The notes: a model not told the origin generated them from the letters alone. DNA of 64,000 nucleotides from Lachnospiraceae bacterium (GCA_029054245.1 JAIDFQ010000005.1:75561-139560); one strand, 5' to 3'. Shown: positions 33,856-43,012, numbered from the stretch's first letter. Numbers and translations: made by a program.

Positions 33856-34806
33856 ATGAATAGAGTGATACTGTCAATTGTAATTCCAACTAAGAACAGA
33901 GCTAATATGCTTAAAAAGGTGTTGGAGAGTATTATGGAGCAGAAAGCCGATCAAGAAGCTTTTGAAGTCATTGTTATTGATAATGGTTCTACAGATGAAA
34001 CTAAGGTGGTAGCAAAGGAATACAAAAAGAAAATCAAAAACTATCGATATATCTATGATGCAAGACCGGGATTACATGTGGGAAGGAACAGAGGGCTGCT
34101 GGAGAGTCGGGGAGATGTGATTGGGTATCTGGATGATGATGTGATCCTTTTTCCAAATTGGATTAATACTGTTTTGTCAGCATTTGAAGATGAGAGCGTA
34201 ATGTATGTGGAGGGAAGTGTTATTCCATATGATATGTCCTTACTTACACAGGACTTCAGAGACAAGCATGAATGTCGAAGAGGATCATGGCATTTTGTTC
34301 AACCTATTAGTTGCTTCTGGGAAAGGGATATAACAGAAGATGATATGAGGGTGCATAAGGCACCGGCGGGCAGCTTCTTTGGTGCGAATAGTGTATATCG
34401 GAAGAGAGTATTGCATTTATGTGGGGGATTTCATCCGGACGGGATGCCTAATAATCTGTTGATGTATCGTGGGGATGGGGAAAACCACGTAGCATGTTAT
34501 ATGCTGGAACATAAGATGAAAGCAATGTATTATGCACAGGCTTCTGTATATCACATGATAGATGTGAATAGAATAAGTGATTCGTATATTAGATACATGT
34601 ATTTTCGGACGGGGATATCGGGCATGTATACATCTTTGAGAGAAAACAGCTTAAAGGGAGGAGCGGTATATTTTTTGAGTACATTGAAGGGTATTATGCG
34701 CTCCGAAAGGACCATCAGTGAGATTCGAGGCGAATTATATCTTTTCCTATATTATCTTTTTTATAAGTGCGTACGGGATTGGATACACAAAAAAGATTAT
34801 TTTTAA
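33856..34806 (+). CDS. Family 2 glycosyltransferase, last gene of operon 1
   Basis: A 316-residue GT-A transferase: LSIVIPTKNRANMLKKVL, VIDNGSTDET, PGLHVGRNRGL and the DxD-type GYLDDDVI. The start at 33856 follows GGGAG at 8 bases. It ends the first glycan operon; the next gene lies 284 bases on, beyond a new sigma-28 promoter. Confidence 0.92.
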   Translation: MNRVILSIVIPTKNRANMLKKVLESIMEQKADQEAFEVIVIDNGSTDETKVVAKEYKKKIKNYRYIYDARPGLHVGRNRGLLESRGDVIGYLDDDVILFPNWINTVLSAFEDESVMYVEGSVIPYDMSLLTQDFRDKHECRRGSWHFVQPISCFWERDITEDDMRVHKAPAGSFFGANSVYRKRVLHLCGGFHPDGMPNNLLMYRGDGENHVACYMLEHKMKAMYYAQASVYHMIDVNRISDSYIRYMYFRTGISGMYTSLRENSLKGGAVYFLSTLKGIMRSERTISEIRGELYLFLYYLFYKCVRDWIHKKDYF

Positions 34807-34846
34807 CGTGAGGAGGGGAGGAGAGGGCCTGCAATTAGTTTACGGC

Positions 34847-34873
34847 TAAAGGATTTAGAATATTTGCCGATAA
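34847..34873 (+). promoter_or_regulatory. Sigma-28-type promoter for glycan operon 2
   Basis: TAAAGGAT, 11-bp spacer, GCCGATAA. The -10 is a perfect match to the sigma-28 consensus and the spacer length is exact. It precedes the second copy of the leader motif and the IspD/TarI-like operon. Confidence 0.82.
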
Positions 34874-34942
34874 ATATATCATGAGTATAAGTGTATGCAT
34901 GATATAGGCATACCATATGTAAAGGCATTTGTATAAAAGAAT

Positions 34943-35043
34943 AGAATGACAGGGAAGGTCAGGTAATTATCATGGAGGATGAACACAAGAGGAAAGGTTG
35001 ATTATTGTAAGTGGTATAATGTCAATTTTGACTCTTGTTTTTT
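34943..35043 (+). promoter_or_regulatory. Conserved leader motif plus intrinsic terminator (attenuator), operon 2
   Basis: A 38-nt motif (34943-34980, starting AGAATGACAGGG, ending CATGGAGGAT) differs from that at 12787 by two A/G changes and one indel. It is followed by a terminator-like hairpin (ACAAGAG...CTCTTGT, 34985-35038, with inner TTGA/TCAA pairing) and six T. The hairpin sequence is not conserved with copy 1 but its position and type are. It probably gates read-through into operon 2. Confidence 0.6.
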
Positions 35044-35090
35044 GTGCGATTTTACCTCCTTTATAATTAATTAGGGATTGAGGAAAATAC

Positions 35091-35810
35091 ATGAATACAG
35101 CACTGATATTGGCAGGCGGACGTGATGCCAGATTTAAAATGGATATTCCAAAGCAGTTTGTAAATGTTAATAATAGACCGATTATTGTATATACACTGGA
35201 AATTTTTCAGAATCATCCTGATATTGATGAAATTATTGTTACATGTCTGGAAGGATGGCAGGAAATGGTTCGTGTATATGGGAAACAGTTTAATATTACG
35301 AAATTGAAAGAGATTTTTCCTGGTGGTAAGGATGCGCAAGAATCCACATACCGTGGTCTTGAAATTTTGAAAGACAGAATGGAGCAGGGGGATATCGTTA
35401 TTGTGCATGATTCCATCCGACCCATGGTATCAGAAGAAATCATTACCAAAAGTATTAAGATGTGTCTTAAGAAAGGCATGGGTGTGGCAGCTACTTATAT
35501 TATGGATACGATTATGCATTCCGGCAATGGCAAAGAAGGGTATCAGAGTATTAACCGTTATGAGATTATGAAGGTGCAGACACCGCAGGCGTTTGATTTT
35601 CAATTGATATGGAATCTGCATCAGAAAGCAATTGAGATGAATAGCTTAGGAGCATGGGATAATAGTTCCATGATAACGAATATAGGAGAAAAGGTATATT
35701 TTTCCGAAGGATCTGATTTAAATCTGAAGATAAACACGACAGAGGATGTAGAAATGTTTCGTGCCCTGTATAGAATGAAACATCCTGAGGAAAATATAGA
35801 ACGCAGATGA
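35091..35810 (+). CDS. IspD/TarI-family cytidylyltransferase, copy 1
   Basis: A 239-residue CTP:alcohol-phosphate cytidylyltransferase. Family features: ALILAGG, DIPKQFVNVNNRPIIVYTLE, VHDSIRP, VQTPQAF. The usual glycine-rich loop GGxGxR reads GGRDAR, so CTP binding may be altered. The next gene is a close paralog (about half identical by eye), a tandem duplication. In a glycan operon with TagF-like transferases, TarI-type activation of a polyol phosphate (CDP-ribitol or similar) is more likely than isoprenoid synthesis. It may be the less active or partner copy. Confidence 0.85.
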   Translation: MNTALILAGGRDARFKMDIPKQFVNVNNRPIIVYTLEIFQNHPDIDEIIVTCLEGWQEMVRVYGKQFNITKLKEIFPGGKDAQESTYRGLEILKDRMEQGDIVIVHDSIRPMVSEEIITKSIKMCLKKGMGVAATYIMDTIMHSGNGKEGYQSINRYEIMKVQTPQAFDFQLIWNLHQKAIEMNSLGAWDNSSMITNIGEKVYFSEGSDLNLKINTTEDVEMFRALYRMKHPEENIERR

Positions 35811-35835
35811 CCTACCATATATAAGGAGCAAAAGA

Positions 35836-36546
35836 ATGAATATAGCACTGATATTGGCAGGGGGATGCGGCAGCAGGACGGAGCAGGATATCCCCAAACA
35901 GTTCATGAATGTTTATGACAAACCTTTAATTATTTATACTCTTGAAAATTTTGAGCGTCACCCTGACATTGATGGAATTGCCGTGGTCTGTATTGAGGGA
36001 TGGCATGAAGTTCTGAGAGCGTATGCCAGCCAATATGGTATTTCAAAGCTAAAGTGGATATTAGATGGGGGAGAAGACGGACAAGAGTCCACTCATAAGG
36101 GGGTTAAGGCACTAAAAGGAGTTTGCGAGGAGAATGATATTGTCTTGGTACATGATGCAATACGCCCGTTTCTTCCAGAGGAAATTATAACAGATGCCAT
36201 TGCAAAGTGCAGGCGTAAAGGCTCGGGATTAAGCGCAGTCAGATGTCAGGAGACGATAGTAAGGACAGATGATGGAAAGTCAGGAAGTGAAGGGATTTCC
36301 AGACAGGAAATCATGCGCGTACAGACACCACAGGCGTACAGATACGGCAAAGCAGTATGGGCGTATGAGGAAGCGGATAAAAGAGGAATTTGTGGAGAGG
36401 TATATATCAATACGTTAATGTTGCGCCTTGGAGAAACGGTATATTTCTCAAAGGGAACGGAAAAGAATGTAAAGATAACGACCATAGACGATTTGGAAAT
36501 GTTCAAGGCACTCTTGAAAATGGAAAGAGAAGACTGGATAAAATAG
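35836..36546 (+). CDS. IspD/TarI-family cytidylyltransferase, copy 2
   Basis: A 236-residue paralog of the preceding protein. The loop here is canonical (AGGCGSR), followed by DIPKQFMNVYDKPLIIYTLE, GGEDGQEST, VHDAIRPFL, VQTPQAY and KITTIDDLEMF. It is presumably the functional CDP-activating enzyme. It lies 25 bases after copy 1. The product (CDP-ribitol, CDP-glycerol or a CDP-sugar) cannot be told; no TarJ-type reductase is in the window. Confidence 0.88.
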   Translation: MNIALILAGGCGSRTEQDIPKQFMNVYDKPLIIYTLENFERHPDIDGIAVVCIEGWHEVLRAYASQYGISKLKWILDGGEDGQESTHKGVKALKGVCEENDIVLVHDAIRPFLPEEIITDAIAKCRRKGSGLSAVRCQETIVRTDDGKSGSEGISRQEIMRVQTPQAYRYGKAVWAYEEADKRGICGEVYINTLMLRLGETVYFSKGTEKNVKITTIDDLEMFKALLKMEREDWIK

Positions 36547-36593
36547 AGGTTGGTACTTAGAAAATGTCTTGTACTGATGGAAAGGGAAATCAA

Positions 36594-37043
36594 ATGGAAA
36601 AAATTCAGTTAATAAAGAAAAAAAGTAAACTACTGGCAATGGTAATAAGAAATAATTATACCTGTGAAGGAGTAGACTTTATTACACCAAGCGAATACTC
36701 ACAGCAAGTTGCCTATATGCACCACCCAACGGGGAAAGTGATTGATGCGCATGTGCATAATCTGGTACATAGGAATGTAGTGATGACCCAGGAAGTACTC
36801 ATGATTAAAAAGGGAAAGCTACGGGTTGATTTTTATGATGACTATGAGGATTATTTAGAGAGCACTGTTTTAGAATCAGGTGACATTATTTTATTGGTTT
36901 CTGGCGGTCACGGTTTTACGGTTTTAGAAGAGGTGGAAATGCTTGAAGTGAAGCAGGGACCATATTCAGGAGATGCTGATAAAAAGAGATTTGTGGGAAT
37001 AGATGATAGCGAAGTAGTTTATAAAGACCAGTCAGAAGCGTAA
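36594..37043 (+). CDS. Cupin-fold protein
   Basis: A 149-residue small beta-barrel (cupin) protein: IDAHVHNLVHR at ~45-55 and GDIILLVSGGHGF at ~98-110 supply the histidines and glycine turn of the two cupin motifs. The start at 36594 has AAAGGG 7 bases upstream; the ATG at 36564 has poor spacing. Next to a sugar aminotransferase it may be a keto-sugar isomerase or epimerase (as with FdtA/RmlC-type enzymes), but the residues do not settle this. Confidence 0.65.
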   Translation: MEKIQLIKKKSKLLAMVIRNNYTCEGVDFITPSEYSQQVAYMHHPTGKVIDAHVHNLVHRNVVMTQEVLMIKKGKLRVDFYDDYEDYLESTVLESGDIILLVSGGHGFTVLEEVEMLEVKQGPYSGDADKKRFVGIDDSEVVYKDQSEA

Positions 37044-37078
37044 GCAGTCAGTCTAATGATATATAAAGAGGATATGAT

Positions 37079-38203
37079 ATGAGTTTTATACCAGTTAATG
37101 AACCGTTGTTAAATGGAAATGAAAAGAAATATTTATGTGAATGTATTGATACCGGGTGGATTTCGTCAGAAGGTCCGTTTGTCAAAGAATTTGAGCAGAA
37201 AATGAGTGCATCTGTTGGAAGAAAACACGGAATTGCCGTATCTAATGGTACTGCTGCGCTGGAAGTCGCAGTCCAGGCACTTGGAATCAGGGAAGGCGAT
37301 GAAATTATTATGCCCACATTCACGATTATTTCCTGCGCGATGGCTGTCACGAAACTTGGAGCTGTTCCTGTATTGGTTGATAGCGATTTATATACATGGA
37401 ATATGAAAGTGGATGAAATAGAAGCCAAAATAACAGATAAAACAAAGGCGATTATGATCGTTCATCTATATGGTCTGCCTGTTGAAGTCGATGCAGTATT
37501 AGCGTTGGCTGAGAAATATCATTTAAAGGTGATTGAAGACGCTGCCGAGATGCATGGGCAGACTTATAAGGGAAAGCCCTGTGGAAGCTTTGGGGATATC
37601 AGTACATTCAGTTTTTATCCGAATAAACATATTACAACAGGGGAAGGCGGCATGGTAGTCACAGATGATGAGGAACTGGCTGAAAGATGTCGCATGCTTA
37701 GAAATCTATGTTTCAGAAAAGATGTCAGGTATGTTCATGACGAAATCAGTGATAATTATAGGTTTACGAACTTGCAGGCGGCGGTGGGACTTGCACAGTT
37801 AGAGCGGCTGGAGGAATTTGTCGAGCGTAAAAGAGCAATGGGCAGGTATTACACAGAAAGATTGCAGGATATAGATGGATTAATATTGCCAGTCGAAAAG
37901 TTGGATTACGCAGATAATATCTATTGGGTATACGGAATGATTTTAGACAGAAATATTCAGACCGATAATAAAGCAGTTCAAAAGCTTTTGGCAGAAGAAG
38001 GCATCGGATCGCGGACTTTTTTCTGGTGCATGCATGAACAGCCGGTATACCAGAAGGAAGGTTTGTTTTCGGGTGAAGAATATCCTAATGCAGAATATTT
38101 GGCAAGGAAAGGGTTTTATATCCCAAGTGGGCTTGCTTTGACGAAGGAGCAGATGGACAAAGTAATATTGGCTCTAAAGCGGGTAATGGCTCAAATTAAT
38201 TGA
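37079..38203 (+). CDS. DegT/DnrJ/EryC1-family sugar aminotransferase
   Basis: A 374-residue PLP enzyme that transfers an amino group to a nucleotide-linked keto-sugar. Visible: SNGTAALEVAVQAL, VIEDAAEMHG (Asp154), and the cofactor lysine Lys183 in SFYPNKHITTGEGG. Members include PglE, LegC, PseC and WbpE. It could provide the 4-amino group for a legionaminic-type sugar made by the neu genes, or serve a separate amino sugar. The 4,6-dehydratase it would need is not obvious here, except possibly the SDR at 52809. Confidence 0.92.
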   Translation: MSFIPVNEPLLNGNEKKYLCECIDTGWISSEGPFVKEFEQKMSASVGRKHGIAVSNGTAALEVAVQALGIREGDEIIMPTFTIISCAMAVTKLGAVPVLVDSDLYTWNMKVDEIEAKITDKTKAIMIVHLYGLPVEVDAVLALAEKYHLKVIEDAAEMHGQTYKGKPCGSFGDISTFSFYPNKHITTGEGGMVVTDDEELAERCRMLRNLCFRKDVRYVHDEISDNYRFTNLQAAVGLAQLERLEEFVERKRAMGRYYTERLQDIDGLILPVEKLDYADNIYWVYGMILDRNIQTDNKAVQKLLAEEGIGSRTFFWCMHEQPVYQKEGLFSGEEYPNAEYLARKGFYIPSGLALTKEQMDKVILALKRVMAQIN

Positions 38204-38215
38204 TGGAGGATAGAA

Positions 38216-39475
38216 ATGGATAAGAAAAAGGTAGTAGTTTTTGGACTGGGAAGGGTATATAGAACTTTCCTGGATGTATATGACAGGTCAAAAATGGATA
38301 TTATTGCGCTAAGCGATAACAATAGAAGCTTATTTGAAATGGGGATAGAGGGTTGTGAAAATCTTGTAAAACCAGAGGAAATTAATAAATTAGATTTCGA
38401 TTATATCATTGTTACGTGCAGTTTTTATGATGAAATTAAGAAACAGCTCATAGGCTATGGGATTCATAAAGAATGTATTTTGAATTTTTATACTGTATGG
38501 GAAAACTTGTTAGTTCAGGATAATTATCAGAATCATGATGATCTGCTGGAATTACTAAAAGGAAATGTGCCGATGGCAGTGCATTATGAATATGAATTTC
38601 ATAAACTAAATATGCTTCAAGAAAAAAATCTTTTTTTAAGTGCCAAGAACTTTATCAATTCTACGAAAAATCAAAAAATAAACACATTAGAAGAGGTAGA
38701 ATTTCAAGTATATTCCCAATTTGGAGAGGATGGAATTATTCAGTGGCTGATTCATAATGTTGAAATTGAGAATAAAACATTTGTTGAATTTGGTGTTGAC
38801 GATTATTCGGAAGCCAATACAAAGTTTTTGTTGATGAATAATAATTGGTCCGGTCTGGTGATGGATGGTAATGTTGAAAGTATAGATCGACTGAAAAAAT
38901 GGAATCGTATGTGGCTGTATGATTTAACCGCGGTAGCTGCTTTTATAACAAAAGATAATATAAATTCTCTTATTTCACAAGCCGGGTATGTGGGTGATAT
39001 TGGTATATTAAGTATAGATTTGGATGGAAATGATTACTGGATTTTAAAAGCGATAGATTGTGTGTCTCCCCGTATTTTGATTTGTGAATACAACAATGCG
39101 TATGGAAGGGAAGAGATGGTAAGTGTTCCTTATGATGCGGAATTTATGCGGACGAAAAAGCACTATAGCAATTTATATTGGGGAGCATCCATTGCGGCAT
39201 TTTGCGACTGGGCTGAGAAAAATGGATATTATTATATGGGAAGTAACAGCGCAGGAAATAATGCCTTTTTTGCCAGAAAGGACTGCATAAAGAAAGACAG
39301 GGTTCCTGCCGGGGCAAAGGTATTTGTGGAAAGCAAATACAGAGAAAGCATAGATGAAAAAGGGCAATTTACTTATTTAAGTGGTATTGAACGTTTGAAA
39401 TGTATGAAAGAAATGGAATTAGTTAATTTGAAAACGAATTGTGTAGATACCATAAAGAATATATATCATATATAG
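38216..39475 (+). CDS. Rossmann module fused to an FkbM-related methyltransferase
   Basis: A 419-residue protein. The module is at 1-95 (VVVFGLGRVYRTF, IIALSDNNR, DYIIVTCSFYDEI). The C-terminal part has YSQFGEDGIIQWLI, TFVEFGV, WSGLVMDG and ILSIDLDGNDYWILKAI, the pattern of the FkbM-related family in which SIDLDGND replaces KMDIEGAE. Good ribosome site (GGAGG). It is inferred to methylate a sugar hydroxyl. Confidence 0.75.
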   Translation: MDKKKVVVFGLGRVYRTFLDVYDRSKMDIIALSDNNRSLFEMGIEGCENLVKPEEINKLDFDYIIVTCSFYDEIKKQLIGYGIHKECILNFYTVWENLLVQDNYQNHDDLLELLKGNVPMAVHYEYEFHKLNMLQEKNLFLSAKNFINSTKNQKINTLEEVEFQVYSQFGEDGIIQWLIHNVEIENKTFVEFGVDDYSEANTKFLLMNNNWSGLVMDGNVESIDRLKKWNRMWLYDLTAVAAFITKDNINSLISQAGYVGDIGILSIDLDGNDYWILKAIDCVSPRILICEYNNAYGREEMVSVPYDAEFMRTKKHYSNLYWGASIAAFCDWAEKNGYYYMGSNSAGNNAFFARKDCIKKDRVPAGAKVFVESKYRESIDEKGQFTYLSGIERLKCMKEMELVNLKTNCVDTIKNIYHI

Positions 39476-39484
39476 AGGTTTAAT

Positions 39485-40243
39485 ATGGAAGTGTTTGGAG
39501 ATTACGCATATTATTATAATGCATTTTATAAGGACAAAAATTATATAGAGGAAGCGTTGCAGGTAGATTCTCTTTTAAAAAGATATGGAAAAAATGTCTC
39601 TACAGTAATCAATTATGGCTGTGGAACGGGAAGACATGATGTTGAACTGGCTAAATTAGGGTATCAATGTGAAGGAATAGATTTAAGCCCCCTTATGATC
39701 AGCCTGGCAAGGGAAAATGCGGAGCAGGAAAATCTGGAGATAGATTTTTCAATTTCAGATGTCCGGAATTACGAGCCAAAGCAGCAGTATGATGCGGTAA
39801 TATCATTGTTTCATGTGATGAGTTATCAGACTTCGAATGAGGATATTCTTGCCGCTTTTCGGAGCGCGAGGAAAGCGTTAAGCAAGGGCGGATTATTTCT
39901 TTTTGACGTATGGTATGGTCCAGGGGTATTGAGTGATAAACCAAGTGTAAGGGTCAAGGAGATTGAGGATGATAGAAACAGGCTTGTCAGAATTGCAAGA
40001 CCGGTAATGCATGATGATAAAAATGTAGTAGATGTAAATTATGAGGTGCAGGTGATTAATAAGGAAACAAGCAAGGTTCAAACGATAAATGAAACCCATA
40101 ATATGAGATATTTTTTCAGACCGGAATTAGAAATGCTATTAGGTGAGGCAGGATTCAAGCTGTTGGACAATTTGGATTGCAACACACTTGGAAAAACAAG
40201 CTTTGACTCATGGACAAGTTATTTTGTGGCAAAGGCGCAATAA
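39485..40243 (+). CDS. SAM-dependent methyltransferase
   Basis: A 252-residue class I methyltransferase without the recurrent module: motif I VINYGCGTGRHDVELAKLG (38-56), acidic GIDLSPLM, YDAVISLFHVMSYQ, and GGLFLFDVWYG. Its neighbours point to a glycan acceptor. It starts ten bases after the preceding gene. Confidence 0.88.
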   Translation: MEVFGDYAYYYNAFYKDKNYIEEALQVDSLLKRYGKNVSTVINYGCGTGRHDVELAKLGYQCEGIDLSPLMISLARENAEQENLEIDFSISDVRNYEPKQQYDAVISLFHVMSYQTSNEDILAAFRSARKALSKGGLFLFDVWYGPGVLSDKPSVRVKEIEDDRNRLVRIARPVMHDDKNVVDVNYEVQVINKETSKVQTINETHNMRYFFRPELEMLLGEAGFKLLDNLDCNTLGKTSFDSWTSYFVAKAQ

Positions 40244-40264
40244 AAATATTGAAGAAGGAATATT

Positions 40265-41362
40265 ATGGAAAAAGTATTACTGCTATGTCTTCAAGCGGGG
40301 TGTCCGATTGAGTTTTCGCCGGCGAGATATCAGCTTATACAAGAATTGCGAAAGCAAAATTATGAGATTTATGTTTTCTATCCTGGAACGATAGTGAATA
40401 AGGAAATCAGAGGACAAATACATCATGCTACGAATACCTTGAATTTAAACAAAAAAGACATAAGAAGACGAATAATGAATATAGCGCCGAAGCATGTCAT
40501 AGCATTTACTTATGAGGATGCCGTCATGCTTTATGATCTTCCATTTGTAATGAAAAAAACGTCGTTCATATACTTTAATTTGGAAATATATACGGCATAC
40601 ATGGAACGATATATACAGCCTCAAGGCTTTCTTTTTAATATAAGGTGCCGAGCCGCATATATGCCCAATAAAGTGAAAGAGACTATTTATACAAAGCAAT
40701 GCAAAGTGTTCGTCATTCAAGATGCTTTACGCAAAAGGGTAGCAAAAAAATTTTATTTAAGCCATCCCAATACATTATTGGTTCCAAATTCATATACGTA
40801 TTGTGAGGAAGAGGAATGGGGAACAGAACGCAATGGAATGATTTATTCTGGTGGAATGAATAAAAATGTACTTAGGTCGTTTGTAGAAGGTATGGATACA
40901 TTGCCGGATTTACCGATTACACTTTCAGGAGTGACTGACGAATGGTTTCGGGCACAATATAAAAAGATATGCAAAATGCATCCAAGCGTAAAGGTGCATG
41001 AGCAAAAGTTATCACCTGAAATGTTTACGGAATACTTAAAGCAATTTGCGGTTGGTTTAATTTGGTACAGCCCTTCGAAGGATGAAAACATAAACAATAT
41101 TGGAATGTCATCCGGTAAGTTTTTTAAACATCTTAGTCTTGGACAGCCTGTTATCGTGCCTGAATGTCCTGGTATGAGTAGAATGGTTGAAAAGTATAAG
41201 CTGGGAATCGTTATTCATGATTCATCTGAATTAAAAGAGGCATATGAGAAAATTATGAATAATTATTCGTATTATCAAAAAAATATTAAATGCATATATA
41301 AAAATAAATTTGATTATGCAAAGGTGATTCGCCCTTTTTTGGATCAATTGAAGAAAATTTAA
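40265..41362 (+). CDS. GT-B glycosyltransferase
   Basis: A 365-residue protein with a GT4-like layout: N-terminal Rossmann half starting VLLLCLQAGCP, then VPNSYTY at the domain hinge, and C-terminal SSGKFFKHLSLGQPVIVPECPGMSRMV, corresponding to the donor-binding E/K-x7-E region. No membrane segments. Donor unknown. Confidence 0.75.
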   Translation: MEKVLLLCLQAGCPIEFSPARYQLIQELRKQNYEIYVFYPGTIVNKEIRGQIHHATNTLNLNKKDIRRRIMNIAPKHVIAFTYEDAVMLYDLPFVMKKTSFIYFNLEIYTAYMERYIQPQGFLFNIRCRAAYMPNKVKETIYTKQCKVFVIQDALRKRVAKKFYLSHPNTLLVPNSYTYCEEEEWGTERNGMIYSGGMNKNVLRSFVEGMDTLPDLPITLSGVTDEWFRAQYKKICKMHPSVKVHEQKLSPEMFTEYLKQFAVGLIWYSPSKDENINNIGMSSGKFFKHLSLGQPVIVPECPGMSRMVEKYKLGIVIHDSSELKEAYEKIMNNYSYYQKNIKCIYKNKFDYAKVIRPFLDQLKKI

Positions 41363-41393
41363 GGCAAAAATAAAATGTGAAGGAGAAGATCTT

Positions 41394-41873
41394 ATGAAAA
41401 AAGGTATTATTTCTGTATTATCAGTATTAACAGGTGCAGCCATAGGAGCCGGCTTGACAGGGAAAGTGAAAGAAGAATCACTAAAACAGGCTAATCATTA
41501 TGGGAACAAACACTTAGAAATGTTCTTAATGATGAACCAATGGGTAAAAGTGAAGCAGGAAGGAGGAAATCTGGCTTCCTTTTTTGAAAAAAATAATTAT
41601 AAAAAAATTGCAATATATGGCATGGGCTATGCAGGAGAAACTTTGGTAGAAGAACTGAAAGGGAGCAATATAGAAATTGCATATGGAATTGATCAAAAAG
41701 CAGATTCTATTTTTGCAGATATAAATGTCGTTTTTCCGGATAACCCGCTGGATGATGTTGATGCGATAGTAGTAACAGCGATTACCTTTTTTGATGAAAT
41801 AGAAGAAAGATTGTCAAAAAAAGTGGATTGTCCAATTTTGTCGCTGGAAGATGTTTTATATGAAATGCAGTAA
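41394..41873 (+). CDS. Stand-alone Rossmann module with an N-terminal hydrophobic segment
   Basis: A 159-residue protein. Residues ~4-22 (GIISVLSVLTGAAIGAGLT) are hydrophobic and glycine-rich and could be a membrane anchor. Residues ~63-159 are only the recurrent module (IAIYGMGYAGETL, IEIAYGIDQKAD, AIVVTAITFFDEI). It is the sole copy not fused to a catalytic domain, so it may be a docking or scaffold subunit for the others. Function not known from any family I recognise. Confidence 0.65.
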   Translation: MKKGIISVLSVLTGAAIGAGLTGKVKEESLKQANHYGNKHLEMFLMMNQWVKVKQEGGNLASFFEKNNYKKIAIYGMGYAGETLVEELKGSNIEIAYGIDQKADSIFADINVVFPDNPLDDVDAIVVTAITFFDEIEERLSKKVDCPILSLEDVLYEMQ

Positions 41874-41935
41874 GTATATTTACATTCTGGCAGATTCAAG
41901 GTGTGCTGCTTAGACGAAAGCGGAGGCAAACAGAT

Positions 41936-43012
41936 ATGAAAGCAATTGTATGGGGAGTAGGCAGGATTGCCAAGGATTACTATACGAAAAAAGTTCTATA
42001 CAGAAATTATGAGATTATCGCATTTACCGACAACAACTCCGCCCTCTGGCATACGGAATTTAACGGCGTACCGATTTTGCCTCCTGGAGAAATTTTGAAA
42101 CTTCAGTTTGATGCAATTTTTATCTGGAATATATTTATTGATGAAATAATGAAGCAATTAGTGGAAGAACTGCATGTATCAGAGGATAAGATTCATACAT
42201 TTCAGGATTTGGAAAAAGATCTTTGCAGGGATTTAATGAAGGAAAACAAGAACAGCAAGGATGTTGAGATAAGAAAAATTTTGGATTATTATCAGGACAA
42301 AGGATTCAATATCTATGGGTATTATGATAAGGAGCCTTCATTACCCTGTTTTGTAGAGCGCGATAATGAGGGATGGCCTTTTATTATGTTTGAAGGTAAA
42401 AGGATGTATTACCCGAAGGCGTATGCATTTCCAAGGGAGGATGGAAGAGAATGTGTCTATGATGTTCTGTTTGAACAGGGAGAGCATTCGCCCCATCAGT
42501 ACATAACAAAAGAAGGACAGATACGGGATGGAAGCGTAATTATTGATGCGGGCGTATGTGAAGGCAATTTTTCACTCAGATATATTGATCAGGCAAAAAA
42601 AGTGTACCTCATTGAATCTGACCCAGAGTGGATGGCAGCATTAAAAAAGACTTTTAAGGATTATGAGGATAAAGTAGTATTCTGTCAGAAATTCTTAACA
42701 AGATATGACTCGGCGACAACGATTACCTTAGACACTTTAGTAAAAGAAAAGATTGATTTCTTAAAAATGGATATAGAAGGAGCTGAAATAGACGCATTGC
42801 TGGGAGGAAAGGAAATCCTAAAAAGGAGCAATGCCAATTGCGCTATTTGTAGTTATCATAGAAAAAATGATGCAGAGAATATTAGTTGGATCATGAAGAA
42901 TCTGGGATATCGGACATCGGAATCAGAAGGATACATGTTCTTTGTATATGATGAACGGATTGCCGATTCTATGGATTTTCGGAGAGGCTTAGTTTATGCT
43001 GATAAAGCATGA
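41936..43012 (+). CDS. Rossmann module fused to an FkbM-family methyltransferase
   Basis: A 358-residue protein. Module at 1-90 (AIVWGVGRIAKDY, IIAFTDNNS, PILPPGEI). FkbM domain at ~160-340 with VIIDAGVCEGNFSLRY, VYLIESDPEW and FLKMDIEGAEIDALLGG. The start at 41936 has CGGAGG 9 bases upstream; the frame runs back to a GTG at 41903. Its stop region overlaps the following frame. Second clear FkbM enzyme of the island. Confidence 0.8.
   Translation: MKAIVWGVGRIAKDYYTKKVLYRNYEIIAFTDNNSALWHTEFNGVPILPPGEILKLQFDAIFIWNIFIDEIMKQLVEELHVSEDKIHTFQDLEKDLCRDLMKENKNSKDVEIRKILDYYQDKGFNIYGYYDKEPSLPCFVERDNEGWPFIMFEGKRMYYPKAYAFPREDGRECVYDVLFEQGEHSPHQYITKEGQIRDGSVIIDAGVCEGNFSLRYIDQAKKVYLIESDPEWMAALKKTFKDYEDKVVFCQKFLTRYDSATTITLDTLVKEKIDFLKMDIEGAEIDALLGGKEILKRSNANCAICSYHRKNDAENISWIMKNLGYRTSESEGYMFFVYDERIADSMDFRRGLVYADKA

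Noticed and set aside
35091-36546. Housekeeping IspD (isoprenoid pathway)
   Set aside because: Two tandem copies inside a glycan operon, one with an altered CTP loop, fit TarI-like polyol activation better; no other isoprenoid gene is nearby.
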